From assembly GCA_030544235.1 (NCBI GenBank), contig CM060463.1, forward strand, positions 31,579,920 to 31,643,919: a DNA stretch of 64,000 nucleotides, in the 5' to 3' direction. The notes under the pieces were generated by a model. It made no database searches and was not told the origin of the DNA. It saw only the letters and a program-made list of their open reading frames with translations. This stretch comes from Lepturacanthus savala (lineage: Eukaryota; Chordata; Actinopteri; Scombriformes; Trichiuridae). The stretch's first letter is position 1. Every line of letters begins with the position of its first letter. Shown here piece by piece: positions 33,631 through 46,774 of the stretch. Made by a program: the position numbers and the translations under genes.

Positions 33631-36600
33631 GTACATCGCTTCCTGATCTATATCTATATCTATATAAAATATATGGTAATGTATGATGATAGTTAAAATA
33701 CAATACATGCTTAAACATTATTTTTACACCAGAAAATGTGATTGTTATTAATCTAGTGATTTATTCACCATGTCAACATTTCTGAAAGAATTTGCAATGT
33801 CTTGTTGAAATTTCATCTCAACGTCTGTATAGTTCTGATTTCTATCGAACACAAAAGGAGCCACAGTGGTTTTTAAAGGTTTTATGTTTCTGTAAGTTTG
33901 CCATGATCATGTTGGATCTCAACATGTTAAAGCCATGCTGAAAGAAACCATTACTGGGTTCCTGCAGCATACAGCAAAAACAAATTAAAACAAATCATTA
34001 TAATCACAATCACAACATATCTAGCTGCCATATTCTCCTCTCTGATCACTGAAGGACACTAGAAAAACTGCAGTACAACTCAGATGAGTGTCAAATCTAA
34101 TAATTCTGTTCATAGTTGCCCTCTTTTATAACCAGTTCCTGTTGAATCAGCTGTTCAGCATGTCAACTCCCACCAGCAGTGATAAATAATGGACGACAGC
34201 CTCATTCTAATTATGATCATTAGCTACCAAAGCTTTTGGTGTATTTTTAGATGTAGATTATTGTGGATTAAGCTGTGAGAAAGATCAGGAAGAGAAAGGA
34301 CATGTATGGCAGTAAGATAGCGAAGAATGGACATGAGATAACTTTATACTATATGAATGAAAAATAATAGATCTCATAACAAAATTGATTAATTACATTA
34401 AATCATTAATAATGAAATCAATATTCATAAGTATTATTGTTATTAAGTAATTTATAATATATTTTATTTTATTTATAATTTATTAAGTTAACATTTATTA
34501 ACCAGCATTTTTTGTTACATATAGTTTTCCATAATAACAAATGAAGCACATTTAATTGAAAAAGATGGCTTTATTGTTGAAAACATCGCCAGCCCAGTTT
34601 AAGATGTCGATAGTAACAGTAGTTTATCATCCTATGTTTTGAATTCTAATGGTTGGGTTTTTGTTTACATGACATTAACATCACAAAATTGCAATTTCAT
34701 TGCCCTGTATATGATAATTTTGAAATGTGCTGCTTTTTTTGATACCAAGGGGGGGTATGGAATGGGGGGAGAAGAATACAATCTCAACATCACTTGTCTT
34801 AGAGCTGACAAACACATCATAGAAAATGAAGAAAGAGTTTATCTTGTTTTTTTGTTATTTTTTTTTCGTTTCAATACATCCTTTTTTCATAGCAATGAAA
34901 ATGAACAATATAATAAGCTGCAAAAGCTGTTAAGTTATCACTATACCATTAGAAGTAAACTTTAGAAAGGAGGAGGTGGAGGTATTCTGCACTTTTTCAA
35001 TCTTATATAGATGAAGTGGTTTTGAGATTGCAGTGAAAGAGGAGATTGCATTCTGAATCTAACTGGTATTAACAAACGCAAACCCATGAAAGAAGAACAA
35101 AACAATGCACATAAACAAAGTTGATTTCATATTTGTTCTTCCCTCATATAGCCTCACATTGTGATTACTCCAATAATCAATGTAGCCTAAATTGAAGAGC
35201 AGTCTTACCCGATATAAACATTAAGACAAAATTCGATTTTTTTTTTTGTTTCGAGCTGTAATTCCCAGGGCAATTTGTGGGCTTTTGTGCTGCATCTCTT
35301 TGTGCTTGGCATTATGTCATAGGCGCATTTTAACATTAATTGAACATTTACAGCCACCCTAACCCTCCCAAAACCAGACACAAACGCATGCCTGCGCTTG
35401 ATAGATAAAGCTTCTCACATTGCCATCCAAGGAAACATCTGGACAGACAGGGTCAGTGGTCAGTGCCATCAGACCTCCCATCCAGAATGTTCCTTTACCC
35501 CCTGGTAGCTCACAGAGTTTTAAGAGCTATGGACCACATAGACAGGAAACAGGAAAGTAATACAAATCTAAAGACACAGAAAGAAAAAGAGGGCCCTGGA
35601 GATAGCTGGTGGATGGGAGGCAAATAATTATAAAGCAGCTAGCCAGAGTATTTTAAGATATGATGATTTAGTCTTTTTATGTTGGGTGTCTCATGCTCAT
35701 TAGAGCTGGAGAGCCATAAGGTCAACTTGTCTTAGGACATTGTTAAAACTAAACTTTTGTCACAAGCCTTAATTATTCCCACAATCCATTACTGACCTTT
35801 GAACTATTGTATTGCTACTGTATCAGTATTGGACATATGACAACAGTTTTCCAACAACGCTCGGTGTCTGTGCCCTAGGATTAACCTGGGCTACAAAACT
35901 GCAAGAATCACACTAGATGTCACTCACCGCCTCTGTCTGTGGACTAAATAAAGAAATTTTAGTTCATGTGCAAGTGTGAGCAGAGTGTACACGATTGATA
36001 GCCCTCTGGTCATACACAAATATAAATACACGCACAATATGTCTTAAAATTCACCCAATTAAAAGTAGCAACTTACATGCAATATTAGCTCTTCCTGCAG
36101 ACACTGTCATTGTAAAAAAGGAAACAACCTATGTAGTACTTGTCTCCCTTCCAGAGAACACAGAACCTCCTGAGAACAGGAGGTGCGTTTTAACTGCACT
36201 GTCACTAGCCATGGTACTTTCTGACAGTCCTCTCCATAGAAACATACTGTGGTAAGTTAGAGTGACATATAATTTTCTGAAAAGTGATAGCAAGTATGAT
36301 ATCACCTTGCAAAACTGTTTTTTTTTTACCCAGACAGGTAAGAGAGAAAAAAAAGAGAGAGAATCACCCTGAGGGGAGAAAGATACGGAAGTGGCTGGAA
36401 AGTCCTTATCTCTTGCTGTGTTGCAGGAAAGAGACATTTTCCATAGCATGACTTTTCTCACTGGCTTGCAAACAAACTCACACGGTTTGATCTTTATAAC
36501 ATTAGGACATTATTCTTCTTGTTGCAACATTCTTTTCCACCACAGTTGGAAAATATGGGGGAAAAAATGGAGATATAACAATGCAAAAGAAAGCAAGCCC

Positions 36601-36839
36601 TATTTGCAGAGTAGAATATGTGGGTTTATTTGATATTTTGCTTATTTTGGTTTTATTTTGTTTATTTAATTTTTCTTCACAAAATTATACTTCATTAGAA
36701 GTTTCTTTATTTTTTTATTTATTATTTAATGCTAGCTATATTTAAAATAAAACCGAATGCAACAAAAAAATGTTATCAGCCTTCTGATTTACTTTGGCCC
36801 TTCATCAACCACCTAATATGGCTTTATTGATAGTACATA

Positions 36840-36974
36840 AAGTGGAGAGACACGGGAAAGGGGAAGGCAGGAAAGGGCTGCCCGATGCAGGATTCAAGCT
36901 CCGGCTGCCTGCAGTGAGGACTGTAGCCTCTCTATATGGGGCAGCTGCTCTACCCACTTGCTGTCCCAGCACTT
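36840..36974 (-). mobile_element. tRNA-like SINE fragment of a second family
   Basis: On the - strand it begins with CAAGTGGGTAGAGCAGC (A-box-like TGGGTAGAGCAG). It runs through CATATAGAGAGGCTACAGTCC to a B-box-like CTTGAATCC and then into a TTTCCCGTG region. The TAGAGCAG and CTCACTGCAG wording matches a common fish tRNA-derived repeat in my memory. It is diverged, and there is no cloverleaf that would support a working tRNA. Confidence 0.55.
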
Positions 36975-38716
36975 CATTTTTTTCTCTGGATTTTTATACT
37001 TTAGTCTTTTATGAATAGAATTAAGTATAAAGTATATAAGTATTACGTATCAAAATTGTAGGGCAAGCTGGAGTATCAAGAATCAGAGGATGAGATCTTA
37101 CTAATTTATTCTGTTGGTCTCCTGCACCTGCATCACTCCCATGCCAGTGTAGTTATAGAGGATGAGAAGATCTAAAATGTCAAACAGTTGTTTGATATGT
37201 GTGTTTTCCTACACTCGGTAGGTTGCAATAATAATTTGTCAAACAAAGGCCATAGAGTTGCTCACTTGTGTTGCATTAGTCTAAAATTGTGGCGATATAT
37301 GTTTACATACCCTGATACTGTCATCAGGGTTATTTAAATGTTGTTCTGGCCTGTGTGCTATAGCGAGTGCTTTATGGATTAGTAGTCTTCGTTAGTATAA
37401 ATATGAAGTGAATTTTTTGTTTTGTTGTTTCATCATCCGCCCATTGGTGATTCAAACTTAACGCAGTGAATTTTGATGAAAGAGAACTCATGCATCCACC
37501 GCTGATTTGCAACATGTTCATAATTCATGTTATTGCAGTGATTATCCCAAGGAGGAGCCATTACCACTAATTGGTTTTTGATGAAACTTTGGGAAATTGT
37601 GCATCGTTCCAGTTTGTCGCAGTGTAGAACTTGTCATTGATTGGTCAAGGGGATTGTTAATAAAATACACAGCGTGCCCACACTATGATTTATTTATTAC
37701 AAGTATGAGATTATTTCATCATCATCAGATTGCTGGATATAAACATAATTGATCTTTTCTTCTAGGGAGTTAATATTGCAGAGATTGCTACCAAGTGATT
37801 ATTGTGGAATTAATATACCTGAGTTTTGAAGAACATATTGGAAATATCTTAATGTTTACACATTGATGTGATTAATTGGCTCAACTTGGTGAGAATCAGG
37901 ACCTTCTTCATCACATGTTGAATATTATCTGACCACGTTGAAATGTCATGATTAAACTACAAATGATCTTTGTGGTAGCATCAATTTACTATATGGGCAC
38001 ACATCCATCCATATAGAAATGGATGGATGTAACCTTACTATCTTTTCTGTGATATATATTACTATGAAATATTACTTACAAGTATATAACAGATAATAAT
38101 GTTGTTTTAATGAGTAAGTTAACCTGTCACTTTGAAGATTGACTTATTGATTAATTGATTAATCACAAAATACCAGAGGGCTCATAAAAACAATGATGGC
38201 AAAGAACAAAAAGATTTATACAATTATAAAGGAAGTTGACTCTGCAGGAAATCAAAACAACAACATATGATTTGGGAGGGATGTGAGATATCTTCACATA
38301 GGAGTTTGAAGTCTTTCTTGGCAACAAAAATGTACCACATTGATTGGAAGTTCAGTTTGCAGTCACCTGCAAAACTTTGTTGGTAGACTCTATGAGGTAA
38401 TGATTGCTGCCAATTTAGTTCCTCAGTTTTCAAATAAACGAAGGATGCTGGAGATACCCTTGCTGGGAATTGCAACTATGAGATATATACTCAGTTCTTT
38501 CTATCCTGTAAGTAAGAGATTGCTTATGGCTTTGTAGTTTTTGACACTTGCACGTGCAAACTCGAACATAGCTCCTTAATAGATTTATTTCCATCTGTAT
38601 CCACAGGTGATATTGACAAGGACATTGTGATACAGTATGTTCCTCATGTCTTATGTGAATATCTCTGAAGGAGAGCAAATACTTAATTGTGTTACATTGG
38701 TCAGTTGATGCACAGC

Positions 38717-38868
<152 letters not shown>

Positions 38869-40822
38869 ACTGTGGATAAGGCAGTAGAATAGTTCATGAA
38901 AAAACATCAAATGAATAAATCATATTAATGTTTATTGTTTTTCTCTTTTTCCAGTGATCAGTTTTTGTGACATTTATGGCACATCTATAGTATATTTAAG
39001 AAGCATGTGTATTACCTTTTCCAATTGTGTTTATACAATTAGAACAATTTGTATATCAGACTGGTGACATACAGTGATATTTATGAAGCATGTATAAGCA
39101 TACATATTTATGAAGCATGCATTTTCTAGTTGTTTTTATACTAAGCAAATCTTTGGGCCACTCTAATTGGCGGCTTGGTTGATCACTTGCTTAGCTGTTT
39201 CTCTGGTTCTATCATGTATTATGAATAATGTTATTATGGGCAGAATGGAAGGGAGAAGATTGTGCGCATGTTGTAGAGATGGAGAATCTATTTTGGTGTT
39301 AAAGGTTCAGCAATATAATTGTTAGCATTGATTTTGCTATAGGAATTAATGCAAAGCAGGGAGCAGAGGCAGAGACAAACTATGCATTATGATTCTCCTT
39401 GTTCCATCAGATGTGTGTTTTCCCAGTTACTGAACCTTTTTAACCTTTAAAGTGAGGGAAATGTTTTTCCTCATATGCTGTGTGAATACTGTAATCGAAA
39501 TGAAACTGAGCATGTTTATTTTTTTTTCTCTCCTTACTTTTTTGTGATAACATACTGTACATCAGCAGCCAAATATGAAAACCTTATTTATCTTTGAAAT
39601 ATGGTGGAATGTTTATTTTTGATTTAAGCATGTTGCACATAATTTGACATATTTCCAGAACAGTTTAAATAATCCAATGTGTTCAGAGGGCATTTGATGC
39701 AGCTGTCAGGTCTTAAGCAAACACACAAACATGTATCTGTAATAATGAGATTTGGGTTGGACACCGGTCAAAAATGGCAATAACACTTTGCAGCCTCTGT
39801 GCATGCGCAGCTAGGCCTCCGGCTCAGTAAAGAGACTTGAAGCAGACACTGCTGAGTTCATTTATATCCTCATGCTCTCCTGACAAAAGTGACATTTCAA
39901 ACCAAACCATTTCTTCCAGCAAAGAAGTTGGACCATTTGGTCACAAGCAGCATGACACCTCTGACACACACATGTATGCAAAAACATGCACACACACTCA
40001 CATATCCTCTATCTGTCTTCCCTGAAGTGATGTCAGTAAAGATCTACTATACAGTCATTCTTAAAAGATTCACAACAGCTGGTGCATGCCACACAGATGC
40101 AGAACATGCCAATAATATGCTTAAATGTTTTTTTTTATTATTATTCTCTTTCTGAATACAGATTTAGAACAGCACCACTTGGTCCAGATGAATGAACCTG
40201 TCTCACTGAATACTTTTTTTTTTCCCCCCATGAAGTGGGTTTGGGTGGGTAGGGGTGTAGTATTCTCACACTGTTTCATCTGTTTTCAATTCTGGGAATT
40301 GAAATTTAAAATGTGCAACATCTGATGATTGCTGGTTTTCATTCTGGCACAGCAGCGACAGCAGGATAATGTGAAGACGAAATTAGAAGAAGATAAGAGA
40401 TATCTAGCCCTGGTGGAGCCCACTGTGCATTTATGTTCTTGCTTCTAAAGCAAAAAGTAGTCAATTAAAACCCTCCATTGATGTGAGGATTATGCTATTA
40501 GTTGAGACCAGCATTCTCATTAGCTGCTGTGCCACTGCTGGGCAGAACTGTGTGGAGAGATAGAGGGGGAGAGCTTGAGAATTTTGTCTGCAATAGTCTG
40601 TTGATTATCTGTCTTGCCTTGCTGTCTTTGGTAAACCTGTTTTACCATCTACCTAGTGGCCACCTATACACTATCTGTCAACTCTACTCATTTTTTTCAT
40701 GAAAAGAAATAATGGATATACACTAGTTCCCCTGAGTTTATCTATTGGTTGTATTGTACTTTCTGAAAACTAAAGTTTACCCTTGTCATCATATCCTTGC
40801 AAGACCTTCAAAGGAAGAGCCC

Positions 40823-40823
<1 letters not shown>

Positions 40824-40863
<40 letters not shown>
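40824..40863. repeat. (TAA)n microsatellite
   Basis: A trinucleotide TAA run of about 13 units. Confidence 0.95.
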
Positions 40864-40866
<3 letters not shown>

Positions 40867-40904
40867 CACTTTTTCAGTGTTTGGTGTAAATAGTTAGGTC
40901 TCCT

Positions 40905-41101
40905 GGTGTTCCTGATGAAATAAGACCACACAGTCATTCTGTTGTGATCTGGCCTCCTATGTAGTGTTGCTGAAATCTGGATGAGCACAAGTCATTTACA
41001 AATGGATCTGGTTGTGATGTCACAACAGGAGTGGAAGTTATTAGTAACCTCATCAGCTCTCTGGTGACATTTCCAACAGTACTAGGCCAGTCACAGACAG
41101 G
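40905..41101 (-). repeat. Dispersed repeat, copy B (partner at 10152-10415)
   Basis: The reverse complement matches copy A over CTGTGACTGGC ... CCAGAGAGCTG and over CCTGTTGTGACAT through CATCCAGATTTCAGCAAC to TGTGGTCTTATTTCATC. Copy B lacks the roughly 70-base middle of copy A. Neither copy shows obvious terminal repeats in the part I can align. Confidence 0.6.
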
Positions 41102-41249
41102 GCTTTTCAGAGCGAGTGTGTGAGCAAAAACAGCAAAGTGTACAGTAATGACGGAGTAGGCTATAGGGATGGATAGTTGCTGCATCATAATGATTTAAAA
41201 TATCACTTCCATGTCTAAACCAAATCACTATCAGCAGTAAACAATGGTG

Positions 41250-41370
41250 CGGTGCTGTGTCACTTGCTGTAACAACAGAAACAATTTAAAGAAATATATG
41301 TTTTTACTGCTTTCCTGTGGAGGAAAAAGAGTAGAGAAAGTGGCTGAATTTGATATGATAAATTGGATCT
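41250..41370 (+). pseudogene. Possible THAP-domain start, P-element-like relic
   Basis: A Met codon near 41251 opens MVRCCVTCCNNRNNLKK. This resembles the first zinc-binding part of THAP domains (MxxxCxxxxCxNR), found in P-element transposases and THAP proteins. The frame then runs through GKRVEKVAEF and stops at about codon 38. The later Trp, Pro and Cys-x2-His elements of a full THAP domain are not seen. With no homology search available, this is a suggestion only. Confidence 0.35.
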
Positions 41371-41720
41371 CAAATTAGGATCAATGCCTCTTAATGCCAG
41401 CACCTCACGTTAACATTATCTTAAAGTTACCCATCTCTATTTAATTTCGTGGCAATGTCTGACGTTGGCTTAAATAACACAGGGCCTGCTATTGTGTATT
41501 TCTGGAGTTCATAAGATGAGATGTAAAAGTTGTTAAAATAAAGTCTGTATTTAATCCAAGTAATTTTATTTAATTTTTTTAATTTTTCCATTTTAAAATG
41601 TGGATTCATCTTTATCTTCACAGCAGTAAAGTTGGGGGTTATCACAGAGTTCTTTAATAATTAATCCATAGACATATTAATCTGTTTTGATTTTATATGT
41701 GAAGCTGTTTTCGGCAAAAG

Positions 41721-41924
41721 CAGGGGTAGGCAACCGTCGTCCTATAGAGCCACCGTGGGTGCAGGTTATTATTCCAACCAAGCCTTTATACACCCGATTC
41801 TACTAATCAACCACTAGAGTCTTTGATTAGGACCTTCATTAGTAGAATCAGGTGTGTTAGTGCTTGGTTGGAACAAAAACCTGCACCAACTGCAGCTCTC
41901 TAGGACCAGGGTTGCCTACCCCTG
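41721..41924. mobile_element. Palindromic hAT MITE with exact 8-base target duplication
   Basis: It starts CAGGGGTAGGCAACC and ends with its reverse complement GGTTGCCTACCCCTG. The inverted repeat runs through nearly the whole 204 bases (for example CCAACCAAGC against GCTTGGTTGG, and GATTCTACTAAT against ATTAGTAGAATC). GGCAAAAG flanks both sides (41713-41720 and 41925-41932). The CAG...CTG ends and the 8-base duplication mark it as hAT-derived. It has no coding capacity. Confidence 0.93.
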
Positions 41925-42146
41925 GGCAAAAGTATGTCTAAAAATATATTTGTCTATAGTCATCTCTGTTTAAATTCATGTTGCTGGCTCACAAGATATC
42001 ATCGTGAGATATAAAAGTCCGATCAACCTATCTTAACCTATCTTTGCCTTTCAAGCCGTGTATTCCGTGGTGTCTTCATAGCCTTACCAGGCTTTTTACA
42101 ATCCAGTGGTAATGATAGGCTGCAACAATTACTGTTTACATTCACA

Positions 42147-42164
42147 GGGGGGGGGGGGGGGGGG
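42147..42164. repeat. G18 homopolymer
   Basis: Eighteen consecutive G on the + strand. Inside this + strand gene the transcript would carry a G-quadruplex-forming run in the intron. Confidence 0.95.
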
Positions 42165-43741
42165 TTTGGACCTGAAAGTGATTTGCAACATCAACAGTGA
42201 AGCTATTGTTTGAATACCAGAGATGACCATGAGCAATATTGTGCACGAAATGACCACAATTTTGTGACCAAGAATGAGACTTAGTGCATGATTTTAATAA
42301 AACAATTGTACTACCAAAAGGACAAATGAAGTCTTTATTTCTTTATTATTACTACATTACTGAGTTTACTTAATTACACTTAACTATTTGCTTTTGGCAT
42401 AATTACAACTATTTAAATGCCTTGAGTGGAGCTTATTTGACTGCATGGATTCATATGTGTTTTTCCAGTGGATAATTGTCAGTGCCTGCATGTTATTACA
42501 TTTTCTATATGGTTACTCAAACACATGAACTGGGTGGTGGCAGCTGTGTAAACTGATTTATTCATAAGCATGTGTACTCTAATTAACCAGGATATCTAGA
42601 CCAACACTTGAAACAACCAGATCATTTAACACAGAGATAATTCTCTCTCTCATTCTATTTCTCTCGCCAAATTATGTTCTCTCTCTGACACGCACACACA
42701 CACACATACACACACAGATGCACTGGGGGCCTCCGGCTCCCTTCTGTACTGTACATAGTGTTTTATGAGCAAAATGGAAACTCCATCACATATTATCATA
42801 TGATTACGAATGGGAATTTAGATTCAAGGAAAAGTCGAGCTAATTTGAAGTGGGTTTTGATTGTACTAATTATATAATCTTCTCGCTCCCACGTTTACAT
42901 TTTGGTCCATTAAGAAAAATGTCTAGAGTGCATTCTGGTGGTGTTTCTCATGTTTTATCTACTTGAAAATGGCATGAGACACAGACTTACAGCACTACAC
43001 TTGCAGTGTTGTCGAAAGTACAATATTTTATTGATATTATCTTCATGCTGAAGTGCTGAAGTTTGCACTCAGACTATTAAACATAATTGGTATCTTTGGT
43101 ACCATTTTCATGGCATTCACTGGGGCTAGAAATTTGTATTCAAGTTATGGGTGCAGTGTGACGAAACATTAAGATTAAAACCCTTTAGCCCTTAGTCACA
43201 AAGTCAAATCAACCTCCTGACTTCCTATGGGAAATTGCATTCTTTAGTCTTGTCACACTCTGGAGGTGCTCCCTACAAATCCCAAAATATTAGAAGGGGT
43301 GTCAACAACGGGCCTAATTATTTTATATTCGTTTACACAGTAAGGTTTATTTTTATGTAAGAATGACTTTAAAAAAAATTTAATCTGAACATAACTAATT
43401 CATATACAAAATAAAAAGTCAGTTATTTATCTCGAAGGAAGAAAAAAAACTCCGCTCTCAACAGTCCTTCTATCACAGAAAATACGAATAAAAATAAACA
43501 TATGCCCATATTTTGTTTTGGAAATAATGCCCACAGCACTGAGAACCTCCAATTGTCCCATAGTATTTTATTTATCAGAATCTTAATCAGCAAGTAGTCA
43601 AGCTCAGGCAAGGAGATGTATAACTGCCACAGTTCTATTAAAATATGTACTGTATTGTACTGACAGATTGTGTTTTTTATTATTGTTTTGTGTTGTTGTT
43701 ATTGTTTATTTTTAACGTATTTCTCTTTGTTTCACATGAAG

Positions 43742-43863
43742 ATAACCACACAATGGCATCCCAATCAGCAGTGAGTATTCGGATTCTTGATGTAAATGAC
43801 AATCCTCCTGAACTGGCCACACCATATGAAGCGTCTATATGTGAAGATGCCAAACCAGGCCAG
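43742..43863 (+). CDS. cdh22: Cadherin-22 exon: end of EC4 and start of EC5 (122 bases)
   Basis: The acceptor is ACATGAAG before 43742, after a T-rich tract, and the donor is GTAAGT at 43864. Two bases complete Asp, then 40 codons end in phase 0. The peptide is NHTMASQSAVSIRILDVNDN, then PPELATPYEASICEDAKPGQ. DVNDNPPE is the EC4-EC5 calcium linker, and SICEDA holds the first conserved Cys of EC5. IRILDVNDNPPELATPYEA-CEDAKPGQ is nearly identical to the cadherin-22 sequence I remember, and this is the strongest single piece of evidence for the gene name. NHT forms a sequon just after the splice junction. Confidence 0.96.
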
Positions 43864-44227
43864 GTAAGTTATTTAATACCGAATCAGATTGAGATTATTT
43901 CACATCTGTTTTCATTGCATTTCATTACAAAGTCAAAATGAGGCGGCATAAATGAATGCCATTTGTTGACCATTCAGCAGTAGTGTAAAAATAAGAAGAT
44001 TCACTCAACACAAGCAATGCACAATTTAGAAAACTGACATTTACACAACAAAGGGAGTTGGCTAGCTTGATTCAAAACAATTCACACACATTTGATCAGT
44101 CTCTAAATGAAAAGAACAAAAAAAAGTTGTAGCTTTTATCAGTAAGTTATGAAGGAAGATAAAATACCAGCAAAGAGATTTGTTTTTACTGAAAATTATG
44201 CAGAAGAGTTGCACACTACGAACTATC

Positions 44228-44602
44228 TCAGCTGTTCCCAACCTTTTTGGCCTGTGATCCCATGGTCTATCATCATCATTTTTCATTGTCATGTTTGACG
44301 AAGAACAACAATTTAAGAAGCTGAAACATTTTTTTTAATGTATTCTTTTTTTTTCTACATATTTTTTAAGTATCAAATAAGTTGTTGATTAAACTCCACA
44401 ATTGACTGATCTATGAATCAACTAACCCCTCAGCTGTAGAAAGAGGTCTTTTGTGTTTTATTTGAATAACAGAATAACAATAACAAAATTATTATTTTTT
44501 TTAATTTTGCTGTATACTATCCAGCTTATCATCTCATGACTTCTTTGATTAATCAAGTGACTCCTTGTGGGGTTCCCAACTCCCAGGTTGGAAACCATTC
44601 TT
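44228..44602. repeat. Repeat with inverted CCCAACCT / AGGTTGG ends
   Basis: The left end reads GCTGTTCCCAACCTTTTTGG. The right end reads CCCAGGTTGGAAACCATTC, roughly its reverse complement. The wording 'cccaacctttttggcctgtg' and 'ggggttcccaactcccagg' is familiar from a common vertebrate DNA repeat. The ends are diverged and no target duplication is clear. Confidence 0.5.
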
Positions 44603-44868
44603 TTTTTCCACAGGCAGTTTTCATCTTTTGAGGAAAGGCACTATTTACCAAAGATGGTTGGTGCCAGAAAAAGACTATTTTCTAAGAATGCATTAGTCTG
44701 TGGTGCAAATTAAATTTCAGTGGGAAATAAATGAGTTTTTTTTTTCTTTTTTTATTCTGGATGCCATTTTGCCAAGACATAATAATTTTGTCAGAGAAGT
44801 ATACTTGACAGTAGCACTGGGCCACAAAAATATATACATCCATTCAATAGCGACAAGAGAGACAAGTG

Positions 44869-44956
<88 letters not shown>
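44869..44956. repeat. (GATA)n tetranucleotide microsatellite
   Basis: About 22 units of GATA, uninterrupted, ending in diverged GATGAAC units. Confidence 0.97.
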
Positions 44957-46774
44957 GAACGGATGAACAGATGAACAGACTATTTCAGTTAAATGGTCAT
45001 TTTCAAAAAATTGAAAACTACAAACTTTTGGTCTCTTGTTCTCAATTCTTCTGTTTGAATTTTGAAATTCTACTTAGAATCTTCTTAAGATCCAACAGTG
45101 CAAAATGCATTTTTTTGCAATTTCTTAACTGGTCTTGAGATTTTGATCTGGTGTGTAGATTGATAGATAGTGATGGTTATTTTTAATAGATTATGTAATC
45201 TTGTCAATAACGTATTTGATGCTTAGTCTCTACAGGGAAATTTTGTAATTGAGGTGCATCAGCCCTACCCAGCAGCCAGATAAACCCCTTCTGGGAGTTC
45301 AGACGCTGGTGGTGGTGGTAGGTGATGAGGGTATTGCTCTGCTATTGAATATATGTGAAAAGCTGATCTTAAAAGCTGAGGTGATATCTCAGTTGATGCC
45401 TAGACAATGACTAGGAAATTATACGTGAGCATGTATAAGTGATGTAAATGCCAGAATGGCATGGAAAAATAAACATAGTCCTATGCACGCAAACTATAGT
45501 CCTTCTGATTGTACTTTTTCTAAAGGTCCATTTAATTAAGATTTAATTCTAGGCAACAGGTGGCTAGTACAACAACAGGTGTGATATCAAAGAACAAAAT
45601 TGCAAAAAAGATTATATTCCAGAATGACTTGAATGTGTGTCATTTCCCAGACCCAATCAAACACTGGGGGCTGTTAAATCAAGACAGAGCACTGTGGTTC
45701 TTTCCAGCCCAACAGGACTGATCACATTAAAAAAAGGACAAAGCCATTACGTGTTTATTCTTCTTACACAGTCAACAGACCCAGGGCTGAGTTGGACCCA
45801 ATCATCATGTTCATAGCAAAGGAATAAAAAAAAAGAAACATGGCTTTAAAGTGGAGCTTCCATGCTGATGTGTAATGAGGCTCAAGCCTCTCCTCCCCTT
45901 GATCCACAAGCTCTTAACCACTCATAGCCCCCATGTGCCTCTGCAGTACCGCTCGCCTCTGCCTTTGTAGAACATTGTCTGGTCTGATCTCCCTCACTCC
46001 CGCCTCACTCCCTCTCCCATCTTCCAGAGCCTACATTAACCTTCATCTCCTAATCACACAGAGATGATTAGTCTTTCAGCAAAAAACGATCATTGCTGGC
46101 TTCCCAGCATTGTAAAAGAAAAGGTTCTTTAATGCTTTCATTAGAGAGGAATTCTATGAAATATGTCACACTGTAATTAAAGACCAAAGAGCATGATTTG
46201 AAAGTCAAAACTGGTGACTTTGACATTGCATCTATCTATATGTTTTCTCTCGTCTGCTCTGGCTTTTTTTTTTTTTTTTTTTGGGAATCTCTGTTTTTGT
46301 ATGCTGACGTGGGGAGCTCTGTCAGACTTGGCTGCTGAGACTGAATGAAAATTTGTTAGCCTTGGGTCAAAGGCTTTCTATCGCTTATTTTCAGCCTGGG
46401 GGTAACCACTGAGGGGCATGAGGGAAACAATTTTCTCCTCAGTGTATGTCATTTTCAGAATAATATAGAGAACTGATTTCCAGTAGTTGTTGTCTGTCAC
46501 TGCATCTTTACCTTTGAAAAATGTAGTGAGTGGTGTAAGGAAAATGTTTTGAGTCCAGGGATTTGCTGAGAGCAGATATGTTTATCATTTGTTTTTAGGT
46601 AATGGGTAATAATAGTAATTAAGTGAGTTATATTTTTACCTTTATTGAACCAGGTTAGGTTGTTGAGAATTTCTTTTTTAAAAGTGACCTGGCCAAGAGA
46701 CAGCAAAATCTTGCACTACAATTGATATTTGATTGAATAATGTACTATAGTATTAATGTACTCTTCATATATAT

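Noticed and set aside
36840..36974. A working tRNA gene on the - strand
   Set aside because: Only the promoter-like parts are kept. The arms do not pair and the body continues as a repeat.
37995..38035. Inverted CATCCATCCAT / ATGGATGGATG
   Set aside because: Low-complexity CATC units make chance pairing likely.
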